64,000 bases of DNA from positions 278,590-342,589 of the forward strand of contig MU657211.1 in NCBI GenBank assembly GCA_026770575.1, given 5' to 3'. Position numbers and translations under genes: made by a program. Shown piece after piece: positions 1 through 10,468 of the stretch. Each line of letters starts with the position of its first letter. Position 1 is the first letter of the stretch. The stretch comes from Pelagophyceae sp. CCMP2097 (taxonomy: Eukaryota > Sar > Pelagophyceae). Below the pieces are notes generated by a model. The model ran no database searches, had not been told where the DNA came from, and saw nothing but the letters and a program-made list of their open reading frames with translations.

Positions 1-245
1 GTCAGACGCTCTACTGCCCGACGAGGGTCGCAGTGCCGCGCGTGATCCGCGCGCGCTAGTTCGGCGCGCTCCCCGTGCCGCCCGGGTGCGATCTGCTGCC
101 AGTGCTGGGGTATGGAGGAGGCGCAATGGGGAGTTCGCAAAGCGCACACGAAAGACCCCTCCCCCCGCCGACTTGCGGGTGTCTCAGCTCGTCGGGCCCT
201 GCCCGGCTCGTCTGGCTTGCGTCTCGCCGGGCCTCGCACAAGCCG

Positions 246-2779
246 CTAGAAATACGATTCGAGGAAGATGGAGTCGTCGATGTCGACGTGCGGCGGCTCG
301 CTGCGGTAGCGGGTCGCCGTGGCGGCTTCAGAGTCGTCGCTGCCCGCCCGTCGCCGATCCGAGGACGAGTCGTCCCGCCCCGGCGCGGCCGCGCGCGGCG
401 GCCGAACGAGCGGCGACGTGCCGAGCCGCCGCGCGAACCTAGGCGAGGTCGTTCAGTGGCGGCACAGCGACGGTCGCGAGTGCGCACCATGCATCGACTG
501 CTGCGAGGGGCCGCGATACTTGCTGCAGGAGGCGGTCCTGCTGCGTCTCCGGCGCGGCCAAGGGGAACCTCTTTGCTGCAAACGCGGCCCAGAGCTGCGC
601 GTCGAACTGCGGTAGCAGCGCCCGCAGCTCCGCCGGCTCGAGCGTGCGCACCGCGACGTCGACGAGAGCCGCAAAGCCGCCGACCTCGAGCGTCGACACG
701 CGCGGCACCGACGTCTCGATGAGAGCCGCGCTGACCCGTAAAGCCACGCCGTCGACGCGCGCCGAGTCGTCTTCGAGATCGTCGCCGCCGTCGCGGAAGG
801 CGTCGTCGTCCGAGTCGCCTTCGCGCCCCCTTCGCCGCGCGTCGCCTTCGAACGACGCGCCGCGCGCGCGGCCCGGCGTGCCCGGCTCGCGCAGCACGGA
901 ATGCACGAGCGCCAGCAAAGCGTCTCGCCTTCGCCGCTTTGCGACGTCGGCGCCGACGACGACGAGGTGCCTGCCGCGGAGGCCCGCGTCGGCGCAGATG
1001 CGCGCCTTGGCCCAGCGCGCCAGGCCCGCGCGACCCGCGTCTGCGAAGAGCCCGCCGTAGACTTCGTCTCCCGCCTTTGCGTGCGAGAGCGGCGTCACCG
1101 ACCCGGCGAGGTATCCGGCAGCCCGGTGCGCCGCGTCGTCGGGCGGCGTCACGTCCACCACCACGAAGCGCAGTATGGACCGCGGGGCCGCGCGGCCGAG
1201 GCGCGTCGCGGCCATGCTCTCAAAGAGCTCCGCCGGCCGCATGACGACGCCGTGCGCGTCGGAGGCGTCGCCGTCGCAGTCGTCGGCCGCGTAACGGTCG
1301 TCGTCGCCGCGCTCGTCGCCGCGCCCGCGGCGCCCGTCGCCCGCGCGCCGCGCGCCGCCGCGGCCCGGCGACGGCGCGCCGCCGCGGCCCGGCGACTGCG
1401 GCCGCGCGTCGTCGTCGCAAAGCAGCGCCTGTGCGACCAGGCCCGATCGACGGACGGGCTCGCATCGGCGGCGATTGTATCACGCGGGACAAGCACCTTT
1501 TTGAGCGCGCCTCGGAGGCAGTGCGGCGTGGCCTCGCGCAGCGCGCGCGCCTCTGAGACGACGGCTGAAAGCGCGAGCGATGCCCCGCCAATGAGTTGGA
1601 GCGAGGCGAAGACGTGCGGCAGCCGCGACGGCGCCGCCTCGAGCAGCTTGGACCGGTGCCTGCAGCCCCGCGGGTCGGACGGCGGGCCATCCGGCCTTAC
1701 TTTTTGCTTGACGCATCTCCGGCCTCTCTTGGACATCTCTGGGACGCCGCAAAGATCGCACGCCCGCAGCAGCGCGAGGCTGCCGTAGAATACGCCACCC
1801 GCGTCGTCGAGCGCCTAACGGTCCAAGGTGCTCGCTTCGGAATGGCGCGTTTCCGCGCGCGACGGCCACGCTCGGAGGCCCCGGCTCTGATGCCATTCAC
1901 ACATTCCGTCATCATCCCTGCGACTTTCCGCGTTTGTCGAAAGGCGCGGGCGCTCACGATCCATGCGTCGAAGATGTGGAGCACGTGGCCGAGCGAGTCC
2001 GGCGCGGCTCGCGCCATGAGCGTGAGGAACCACGGCGTCGCGTAAAGAGCTGGCGAGAAGCCCGCGCTGCAGAGGTGGTGCGAGAGCTCGGGGTCGTGGT
2101 AGTTCGCCAAAGCGCTGAACAGGCCGCAGGCGCGCAGCAGCGGCCGGTTCGTCGACGCGGAACCGGAGGCGTAAAACGCCGCCGCGAAGCTACGGGGGCG
2201 ACGAATTCGCGTCTTCCCCCGCCGCCGACTCTGCGTGCGCCGTCGCCGCGGCGGTCCCGGGCTTGCAGACGCGGCGTTGCGCGAAGAGACAAAGGCGTCG
2301 AAGAGGGCGTGGAGTTCGTCGTCGACCGGCGCCAAGAGGGAAAACGGCGCAGCGAGTTCGTTCAACCCCTGGCGGTACGGCGCGCCGCGCGAGGCGCAAA
2401 AGCGCCTGAGTAAAGACCGCAGGTCCTGCTGCGCCGCGTCAGTCACGCACCTAGGCGACGACGTCGATATAAGTAATCAACCCTCACCTCACGTCAGGCG
2501 CTCGCGGCAGAGGCCATCGACCGGCGCCGTGCGGCGGAAGCCGCCGTCTCACTCGGCGCGTCTGGTGCGGCGGACGTCTGCGTCGAGGACGCGCTCCTCG
2601 TCGACGGGGGCGTCGTCGTCGCAGGGCCGCGTGGGCCGGTCGGCAACACGGAGGAGGACTGTCCAGAGTTTGCGGCGCTGCTGGACCGTTAGCGGCCGCT
2701 CGCAGTCCTCCAGGACTAGCCGCCGCAGCGTAGAGGCGTCCGGCGCCGGCTTGACCAGCTCCAAGGCCAGCGCGTCCAT
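246..2779 (-). CDS. TBC domain plus rhodanese-like protein, TBC1D23-like
   Basis: Likely a trafficking adaptor of the TBC1D23 family, which pairs a catalytically weak Rab-GAP (TBC) domain with a rhodanese-like domain at the trans-Golgi; the role is inferred from the family. The gene has several exons. Exon 1 (2779 down to about 2551) encodes the TBC start, with LRRLVLEDCERPLTVQQRRK. After a GTGAGA...CCTAG intron, the exon from about 2451 carries YRQGLNELAAPF and the TBC core around LANYHDPELSHHL and LGHVLHIFDAW. A later exon (about 1815-1690) ends the TBC domain. The rhodanese-like part (about 1240-470) has ILRFVVVDV and ends in VSTLEVGGFAALVDV. A short final intron (GTGCGC...GCCTAG, ending near 439) leads to an acidic Ser/Asp-rich tail finishing in FLESYF and TAG at 246. 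The catalytic Arg and Gln of active TBC GAPs are not obvious, as in TBC1D23. The C-terminal PH-like domain of animal TBC1D23 was not recognised. Confidence 0.72.
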
Positions 2780-3099
2780 CGCGACGCCGCGCAGATACGT
2801 CGCGCCTTCTCGGGAGCCCTACCGACCGGAGATTCGAAGATACCTAGGCCTGGGTCCACATCAGGTCGGACGCCCACGCGAGCTACGGTTTTCTCGTCCG
2901 TTGCACTCGGATCTGCTCGTCCTGCAGCACTCGAGCTAATCCTCATCGGATTCCGCAGCGGCAGCCGCAACGGCGCGCGCGGGGCTTCGAAGCCCCCCCG
3001 CTGGCATCACGGCGAGGGAGCCAGCTTGCTCAGACAATGATTCGTTGCAGCCCAGACAATTGTTAGTTGTAGTGCCGGGTCGTCGACCCGTCTCGGAGC
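2780..3099. other. Intergenic gap, no gene seen
   Basis: This lies between the start of the TBC protein and the stop of the glutamine-rich protein, both on the minus strand. It should hold the promoter of the former and the 3' flank of the latter. No conserved coding exon, RNA gene or clear repeat was recognised. Confidence 0.4.
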
Positions 3100-3603
3100 T
3101 CATTTCTGGAGAAAAGAGGTGCGAGACGCAATAGCGTCGAACTCGTCCTCTTCCTCCTGGTGTCGCGCGTGCCGCTGCGGCCTAGCAAGCGCAACGTCGC
3201 GCGAGGCTGGCGGGGGATCGCAAGGCAAAGGCCTCGCGGGCGTGCACGCACGGCATCGACCCGTCAAAGCCCGGCTGGCCCGGCGCGTGCTGGCCGGCGG
3301 CGTGCTGCTCCGGCGACGACAGGAACGCGTCGGCCGGCGGCGGCGGCGCGTGCTGCGCCGCGTGCGGCACCGGCGCGTGCAAGAAATCCTAAACCGCCGC
3401 GCGTCCGCAAAGAAACGCCGCGCGTCCGCAAAGCCGCATCGCAAAACGCGCCCACACGCAAGGCGCACCTCGACGGCGCGCGCCGAGTTGTCGCCGGGCT
3501 CCTGCTTCACTGCCGCCGCGTACGACTGCTGCGGCGCCTGCTGCTGCGGCTCCTGCGGCTGCTGCTGAGGCGGCTGCTGCGGCCGCTGCTGCTGCTGCTG
3601 CGC

Positions 3604-3637
<34 letters not shown>

Positions 3638-6339
3638 GCTTGCTGCTGCTGCTGCGGCTCCTCGAAGTACTGCTGCGGCGCGCCGGGCGGGTACTTGGAC
3701 GGCTTCTGCGCCGGCGGCGCTCCGGCGCCGGGCGGCTGCTGCTGCTGCTGCGGTGGGGGCACGAACGTCTCGAACGGCTGCGCGGCGGACGCGTTCGGGG
3801 CGTCCATCGCGTAGGGTTGCTGCCCCGGCGCGTGCCCAGGCTGAGGCGCCGCGGCCGCCGGCGGCTGCTGCGGCTGCTGCGACGCTTGCTGCATCTGCGG
3901 CTGCTGCTGCATCTGCGGCTGCGGCTGTGGCTGCGCCTGCTGCGGCTGCGGCTGCTGCTGCGGCTGCTGCTGCTGCTGCATATGCTGCTGCATCTGCTGC
4001 TGCTGCATCTGCTGCTGCATCTGCTGCTGCTGCATCTGCTGTGCCTGCTGCTGCGCCGCCATCTGCGCCATTGCTCGCCCTTGCGCCGAAAGCGAGCGTG
4101 TCAGCTCTGGGGCCTGGCCTTGCAGCTGCGGCTGCTGCTGCTGCATTTGCGCCATCTGCGGCTGTTGCGGCGGCTGCTGCTGGTGCACGCCCATCTGCGG
4201 CGGCTGCTGCTGCATCTGCGGCTGCATCGACTGCGGAATTTGCTGGTGCCCCATTTGCTGCGGGACCTGCTGCTGCTGCTGCTGCGGCTGCTGCTGCGGC
4301 TGTTGCTGCGGCTGCTGCTGCTGCTGCTGCATCGCCTGCGGCAGTTGCTGGCGCACCATCTGCGGCTGCTGCTGCTGCTGCGGCTGCTGCTGCTGAGGGA
4401 CCATCGGCTGCGGTCCTTGCGGGTGCGCGCCCATCTGCTGTCCTTGCTGCTGCGGCGGCTGCTGTTGCTGTTGCTGCTGCTTCTGCTGCTTCTGCTGCTG
4501 CTGCTGCTGCGGGACCATACCCTGCGGCACTTGCTGATGGACTCCCATCTGCTGCTGTCCCGGCTGCTGCTGCTGCTGCTGCTTCTGCTGCTTCTGCTTC
4601 TGCTGCTGCTGCTGCTGCGGCACCATCATCTGCGGCACTTGCTGGTGCACGCCCATCTGCTGGCCCGGCAGCTGCTGCGGCGCCATTTGCTGCCCGTGCG
4701 GGTGCGCGCCCATCTGCTGCGGCTGCTGCTGCTGCATCTGCGGCTGCTGCTGCTGTTGCTGCTGCTGCGGTTGTTGTTGTTGTTGTTGCTGTTGCTGTTG
4801 CTGCTGAGGCGGCCCTTGCTGCCGTGGCTGCATTTGCTGCATCTGCTGCTGCGGCGGCGGCTGCGCGCCCATGGGCTGCTGCTGCTGCCGCTGCTGCACG
4901 TTTTGCTGCAGGTGCTGCTGCTGCAGGTGCTGCTGCTGTTGCTGCTGCAGCAGCTGCTGCTGCAGCTGTTGCTGCTGCTGCAGCTGCTGCTGTTGCTGCA
5001 GCTGCTGCTGCATTTGCTGTTGCGCGGCCGCGTCGTTGGCCCCGCCGGGCTGCGAGAGCTGCTGGTGCATCAAAGCCTCTTGCGCAATCTTCTGCTGCTT
5101 CTTCAGCTGCGCCATGGACTGCTTTGGCGCGGCGGGGAAGAGCGTCGTCGGCGGCGGCGCGCCAAAGTTGGGCTCCTGCAAACGCCGGATTTTGGCCTCG
5201 AGGAGCTCGACCTCGACTTGCAGCGCCGCCTGCGTCGCCTGGGCCTGGTCGCCCTTGGACTGCGCGCCGGGCGGCGACGACGCGGCGTCCAGGCCGGACC
5301 GCGACGTATGATTAGACGGCGAGTACGCCTGCCCCGCGTGCGCCGCGTGGACGGCCACGGCGACCTAGAATATGACGTCGATGCGCCGCGAGGGGGCCAA
5401 CCGGGTCTGCAAAGAGGACGCGGGTGGCTCACGTCGACTGCGAGCGTGGCTTGAGCATGGAGGCGCCGGTCCGCGGGTGCGTCGCCGTCTTCCGTACCGG
5501 CGTCGTCGCGTCGCGACGGCACGGCGCTCTCGACCTCTGCCGCGAGCGACGCCGTCTTGAGCGCCGCGTCGACGACTGTGGCCGTGAGCAGCGCGTCCGC
5601 CTGCGAGACCAATTCCTGGTTCTTAAAGTTCAACTTTTCGTTCTCCTTGCGGTGCCGAGACAGCTCCGCCTCCTGCTGCTCCAGCCTAGAGTGGAAGGCG
5701 GATCAACAAAAGGCGCGTCGTCATGGGCATTGCACAGATGCTTTTGACGCACTTCTCTCGGAGCGAGGTATTCTTCTGCTTCAAGACCTGGATCATCGAC
5801 TCGTGCTCATTGCGCTTGTCGCGCGCCATCTCGACCTCGCGCTTGAGGCCTAGAAATGAAGCGTCGCGGCGAAGGGCGAAGCCGACGTGCGGCCGCCGTG
5901 GCGTGGACCCGAATCGCGGGCGCAGGCGCAGACTGTCGACGAGCTGGAGCGCCTTGTTGAACGGCGGCTTCTTGGCCCCGTCGCCGGACTCGTAGCCTAA
6001 AGGCCGGCGTCCGCATCTGTGCAGCGCCTCTTTCGCCGTCCACGGGCCGCGGCGAAAGATCGGCGACGCACCCTTTTCGACCGTCTTCGTGGCCTTTTCG
6101 CCCTCCTTGCCCTTGGTCTCTGCGACGAGGAGCTTCAAATCCTCCATGTGCTTGACCATCACCGCATTGTGCTGGGCGAGCTGCGCGAGGACGTCGCGCG
6201 TCGCCGCCGCCGCGGCGCCGTCGGCCGGCGGCGGCCAGGCGCCGGTGTCGGAGGCGACCTGCCTGGAGACGCGGAAGCGACCCTTCTTCTGCTGCTCCAC
6301 GCCGCGGTCTTGGGCAGCGAGGTCCTGCGCCGACGCCAT
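3100..6339 (-). CDS. Glutamine-rich (polyQ) coiled-coil protein
   Basis: Function not recognised; composition suggests a scaffold or transcription-associated low-complexity protein. The start is the ATG at 6339 (MASAQDLAAQDRG). The first exons give a charged coiled coil (VLAQLAQHNAVMVKHMEDLK, then KREVEMARDKRNEHESMIQ), continuing at about 5690-5450 (LEQQEAELSRHRKENEKLNF). Near 5290-5100 is a further heptad region (LQVEVELLEAKIRRLQ). From about 5030 to 3530 the protein is mostly Gln, with interspersed Met, Pro, His and Gly. At the end, an intron (GTGCGCC...GGTTTAG, about 3450-3390) joins VE to DFLHAPVPHAAQHAP. A last intron near 3265-3183 leads to HQEEEDEFDAIASRTSFLQK and the stop. The QSYAAAVKQEPGDNSARAVE stretch before the last exons is the least repetitive part and may be a binding motif. 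Exon joins in the 5' half are less certain than the 3' ones. Confidence 0.62.
3530..5030. repeat. CAG/CTG triplet-rich tract coding polyglutamine
   Basis: About 1.5 kb of imperfect CTG/TGC triplets on the plus strand, read as CAG/CAA glutamine codons on the minus strand. The runs are broken by Met, Pro, His and Gly codons, and CAA interruptions occur near 4775-4805. The tract creates long spurious open frames (poly-Leu, poly-Ala, poly-Cys) on the opposite strand. Confidence 0.92.
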
Positions 6340-6761
6340 GCCGCGAGCCTCGCCGACGAAATTCCGCGCCGAGCGCGGTAGAGCCGATAAGCCGCACGAG
6401 CCGAGGGGCTGATCTGCCGCCGCCACGCGCCGCGGATTTTCGCCGACCAACCGACCCGCCCGCAGACCCGTTCAATGTCCACGCCGACTGCCAGTGACCC
6501 TTCAAAAGGCATCAATCGCCGAAAATTCGTCGAAGCCGATCGCGCGACGATCCGCGCGCGCGATCCGGAAAGCGCGCGAGGCGCCGGCGACTCGCTTTGT
6601 CGGACCGGCCAGGCCGGCCGCTCGACTTGCGCCGCGGCGCGTCGGCCCTCGCGAGGCAGCGCGGCCTGCGGCGAGCAAGGGACTTGCGCCCTCTCGACGC
6701 CGCCGCGGGCCACCGCCAGCCGCCGCGAGCCTCCGCCGGCCAAGAAGGCCCCGCGGGTGCC
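6340..6761. promoter_or_regulatory. Divergent intergenic region (polyQ gene / HUS1)
   Basis: A 422-bp gap between two outward-facing start codons (minus strand at 6339, plus strand at 6762), so it must contain both promoters. It is GC-rich, with several open frames that look like shadows. No TATA box, known operator or RNA gene was recognised. Confidence 0.4.
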
Positions 6762-8499
6762 ATGCGCTTCAAGGCGGAGTTCCCGAGGGAAATGCACTCG
6801 ACTGTGATGGGTGCGCGCCACTTGTTTGCGAGGAGCTCGAGAGGGGCCGTCGATTTTTGCGCGAGTCTTGCGGCCGCAGGCATGCTGCAGTGCCTCGCGG
6901 CGATGGATTCGTCGACGGGCAAGGTGCGCCTTCTCGGGTGGCGGCGCGCATTCGACCGTTTTGCCGGTCGAAGGCCGTCGCAGTCCTGGGAGACGCGCCG
7001 TCCCATAGTCCTGCGGCCGCAAGATCGTGCTCCAAATCTCGCCCCAAGGCTGGAACATCATTCTCGTGCGCGAATGCGTCAGACGCCGCGTCCGCCTCGT
7101 TGGAAGACGCGGAAATGTCTGGGGGTCATATCGTCGACTTTTGGAGTCGTCGTCGAGCGGCCGCGCGCAGGCGGACGATGTGCTGGCGTACGCCGACCTC
7201 GGCACGGCGGCGTTTACGGACTTCCGCGTGCAGAGTAAGTCCGACGACTGCATCTGGCTCGCCATGAGTCTCGGACACTTGGTGCGAATCCCGGCCCGAC
7301 AAACCTTCTTCGTGCGATGAGGCGGCGCACCGCGGACGAGGCGCGCGCTGTTGGGGATGCGCGCCGGTCGTCTGTTTCAATGGCCGTCTAGGTCCAAGCG
7401 TTGAAGTCCTCAAAAGACGGCGAGTCGACAAAGGTGCGTCAGAGACGGCGCGCAAAAGGGTCGGACCTTTGCAGCGTCCAGCGAGCCGACCGCGCCCTCT
7501 AGCTGAAGCTGGCGAAGCGCGATGACGAGCCGTGCATCGTCGTCGAGATTGATACGATGGAGGCAGAAGTCTCCCACAAGGTGCCCGTCGCAATCATCGC
7601 GCGCGAGGAGATGGACGTCCTCCGGTGCGCGCGGCGCCGGCGGGCGCGAGGGACGCCAGAGAAGCGCTCGTCCACCTGCGGAGAGGCGCTCTGGAGCTGC
7701 AAAGGGGCTGCCTGGGCTCCTCGGCACTTTTCTTCGCTTTAGGCCGCCGGACCTGCCGCAGCCGGCGGTGATGCTGCGGTTGCCGGAGCACAAGACTCTG
7801 CGCACCGTCGTGGAAAAGTTGAAGGGCATTGGCGACCGGCAACGCGGCAACACCAAGTACGTCAGTTTGAAGGCCGAAGCCTGCGGCAACATCTCGCTCC
7901 GCTGCGACACGGACACCGCCGCGTGCGTCGATGCGCCGGAACCCGACTCGGGGAGGACGGTCTCGGATTCAGACTTTTTCTTGAGGATGCGATCATCTTC
8001 TTCTATTATGCACTCCAACGAGGCTGCTAAAACCAACAGCGATCATTCTCTAGGATCAAAACCTTCTTTTCAGACCTGCAGCCGAGCGCGACGCAGCCGC
8101 CCGGCGGCGGCGCGCGTGCGACGGACGTGACCGTCAAGGTCGAGTCGAAGAAGTTGTGCCAGGCGCTGTCGTGCTATCAGATGGACTTCGAGTCGATCGA
8201 CTGTATTGACACGCTGCGTCCCGAGCCGCGCGGCGCCCGCGCAGACGACGAGCCCTCGCGTGCGCCGGCCTCGGAGGAGGATTCTGCATCCGCGACGACG
8301 GAGAGGCCGCGACTCTGCCCGCATCGGAGTCGACAGAAATCGGAGATGATTCAGTGGGCTTTCTGTCGGCGACTTGCCAGTCTCTTTAGGCTGCCCCATC
8401 GAGCGGCACGCGCTCGTCCTGTACGTCACGCTCCAGCGCGGCCTCGGCACGGTTTCGTACTACATCAACACCGTCGAGGACGACGACGACAACTTGTAG
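6762..8499 (+). CDS. HUS1: HUS1 checkpoint clamp subunit
   Basis: HUS1 is a subunit of the RAD9-RAD1-HUS1 (9-1-1) sliding clamp, which is loaded at damaged DNA to activate the ATR checkpoint in the nucleus. The ATG at 6762 gives the canonical opening MRFKAEF. Successive exons match HUS1 in order: VLQISPQGWNIILVREC (about 7025-7075); AAFTDFRVQSKSDDCIWLAM (about 7208-7275); ALKSSKDGESTK (about 7400-7430); LKLAKRDDEPCIVVEIDTME up to EEMDVLR (7502-7625); PPDLPQPAVMLRLPEHKTLR with VVEKLKGIG (about 7744-7920); DVTVKVESKKLCQALSCYQM (about 8125-8200); and ALVLYVTLQRGLGTVSYYIN with an acidic EDDDDNL end. Introns use GTGCG donors and CTAG or TTTAG acceptors. The family's usual length (about 280 residues) fits. 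The stop lies inside a 50-bp tandem duplication. The intron near 8000 carries a dispersed repeat. Confidence 0.88.
8002..8039. repeat. Dispersed repeat, copy 1 (inside a HUS1 intron)
   Basis: A roughly 38-bp segment beginning TCTATTATGCACTCCAA recurs at 33403-33440 with three or so differences. It lies in a predicted HUS1 intron, between the exons ending near 7920 and starting near 8060. Probably a remnant of a mobile or introner-like sequence. Confidence 0.7.
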
Positions 8500-8596
8500 C
8501 AGACGGCGGAGGACAGCGCGGCCAAAAGGCCGACGACGACAACTTGGAGCAGACGGCGGAGGACAGCGCGGCCAAAAGGCCGACGACGACTAATTG
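8481..8596. repeat. 50-bp tandem repeat over the HUS1 stop codon
   Basis: A 50-bp unit beginning CGACGACGACAACTTG starts at 8481 and 8531, with a third partial start at 8581. The two full copies are nearly identical. The first contains the HUS1 stop (TTG TAG); the second has TTG GAG at the same place, so it only became 3' flank. The unit is not a multiple of three. Confidence 0.93.
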
Positions 8597-8720
8597 GAAT
8601 GTGTGAACTCGTCGGAGAGCCCCATGGCAGCCGCATTCGCTCTGGGGTGTCCCCCGGAAAGTGCCTTGTTGCATCTTCAGGATTCCGACGTGGCCCAAGA
8701 GTCGCACTGGCACGTTAAGG

Positions 8721-10234
8721 TTAGCCGGCGAGGACCCAGTCCTTTATGACGAGGGAGATCTTGTTCCCCACCTTGTTCGCCTTTGCGACGAGGAGGTTTT
8801 GGAGCCATGCCTTTTCGGGCTGCGTCTGCATCGAGTCGACGAAGTTCTGACGCATCGTGACCGCGCGCTCCTTGGCCTCGCGGTCGACCTTGCGCCGGAG
8901 CTTCTTCACTTCGATAGACTCGGCCGTCGGCTTGGCCAATCCGGCCGGCGCGGGCAACAATGCGAGCTGCGCGGCCGCGGCGGCCTGGCCCTCGGTCACG
9001 TCCGAGATGAGCTTTTCCCAGACCGCGTCGAGCGCTTCTTGTCTTTCCGGCGCGAGCGTGCCAAAGGGGACGACGAGGAACGAGGCGCAGACGGCGAGGT
9101 GGTCCGAGGGCCACTCGGCGCTCGGCAAACCTAGGCCAGGAGAAGGTCCTCCGGGACTGGACATCGTGTGAATCTATGACATGACATGACATTACCTTTT
9201 TCGACGACGTCGACTTGGAAATCTTCCAGCGTCTGCCACACTTCGACGCATTTCAAAGACGCATCGGTGTAGAGGACGTGGTCGAGTGCGCAGCAGACGC
9301 AGGGCGGTGCGAATACACCCGACTCGTCGAGCTCGTACGCCGACCGCGTCGCGCCCGTGCCGACGCGGGTCAAAGGGCAGACCGCGTGGTGGTCGAAAGC
9401 CGAATGGACCAAGGCGTCCCACTCGTCGAATTCGCTCGCCGTCGGCTCGGCGGTTCGGAGCGAAAAGGCCGCCTGCTTTGAACGCTGCTCCGCCGTCCCG
9501 ACGTCGCCGGTCAAAGCTGCGTACACGCCGCTCCCGGGCAAACATTCCGTGTTGAGGTCGCCGGCGATGATCAGGCGCGTCTCGACGCCCATATACTGCG
9601 CCGCGCAGTCGTGGCAGCGCGCGAGCGTGGAAACGCGCTTGGCCTCGCTGTTCGCATCCAAGTGGACGCACGCCACGGCCAAGCTTGCCCCCCCGGCAGT
9701 CTCGAGGCCGACGACGAGGCGCGTCGTCGTCGGCTCCGATTCCCACTTGATCTCGGCGGCGGCCGGGCGCACGAGGATGACGTTGCCCACCGCCTTTGCA
9801 CTTGCCAGGACGCGGCCGTTGCGGTCCGCCAAGCGCTGCAGCTCGCGCTGCGCCGGCAGGCAAGACGAGTAGGGCAGTTCCCGGAGCCACGCCGGGAGGA
9901 CGAAGCGCCCTTCGACGTACTCGAACTCGACCTCTTGCAGGCAGACGACGTCGGCATCTGCTCGTATGACGTGGTCGCGGAGCTTCGTCTGCCGATTCGC
10001 CCAGTCCAAGTCCTCGGCCTTGCACCACTCAAAGGCCGCAAAGGGCTGGATTGCGCCCGTGCGCGAGTCGACGGTGCGGACGTAGAGCGGGGCCAAGACG
10101 TTGTACGACATGACGGACAGCGCCGACGAGTCCGACTTTGGGCTCAGTGCGGGCACCTTGCGCACCGCCGTCATCGCGGACATCGAACGCTTCGCGGTGA
10201 GCAGCACGGCGGCCTGCCAGGACCCGCCGCGCAT
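8721..10234 (-). CDS. CCR4/nocturnin-type endonuclease-exonuclease-phosphatase protein
   Basis: A member of the EEP hydrolase family that includes CCR4 deadenylases, nocturnin, ANGEL and 2',5'-phosphodiesterase 12; which one cannot be settled by eye. The ATG at 10234 is followed by a basic N-terminus. Then come the family motifs in order: SVMSYNVLAPLYV, ADVVCLQEVE (metal-binding Glu), LIIAGDLNTE (catalytic Asp/Asn) and CALDHVLYTD. An intron (about 9194-9132, GTAATGT...GGCCTAG) interrupts the gene, and the last exon supplies the final motif LPSAEWPSDHLAV with the catalytic Ser-Asp-His. This split proves the two open frames belong to one gene. A C-terminal charged extension (ESIEVKKLRRKVDREAKERA, ending IKDWVLAG) is not part of the core fold. 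The intron sequence is shared with a site at 58248-58310. Confidence 0.82.
9132..9195 (-). repeat. Introner-like element filling the EEP-gene intron
   Basis: Read on the minus strand, the intron starts GTAATGTCATGTCATGTC, contains ATGTCCAGTCCC and ends CTTCTCCTGGCCTAG. A close relative lies on the plus strand at 58248-58310. The repeat runs from splice donor to splice acceptor, as expected if the element itself became the intron. Confidence 0.7.
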
Positions 10235-10468
10235 GGATCGGACCGCGTCGTATCGCCGAATGCAAGCAATTTCAAGGGTAAATGTTTGGGTAAAATACCT
10301 GTGTACTCGTGAGGTCGCGGTCCGCGCGGCGGCCGAAGGGGTAAGAAAACCTCTTGGTCCAAGGGGACAGCGGCTGCGAGGGAGTTGACATGTTAAAATC
10401 TGGTGCGGGGTATGTTCGAAGGGGGGCGACGTCGAGGTGCAAGCGCGCCTTGAGGAGTCGGGGAAACG

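Noticed and set aside
49..722. Plus-strand frames at the left edge
   Set aside because: Shadows of the TBC/rhodanese gene; translations are Arg-rich without patterning.
3160..5454. Very long plus-strand open frames opposite the polyQ gene (poly-Leu, poly-Ala, poly-Cys)
   Set aside because: They exist only because CTG triplets have no stops in any frame; the minus strand has the coiled coil and consistent splice sites.
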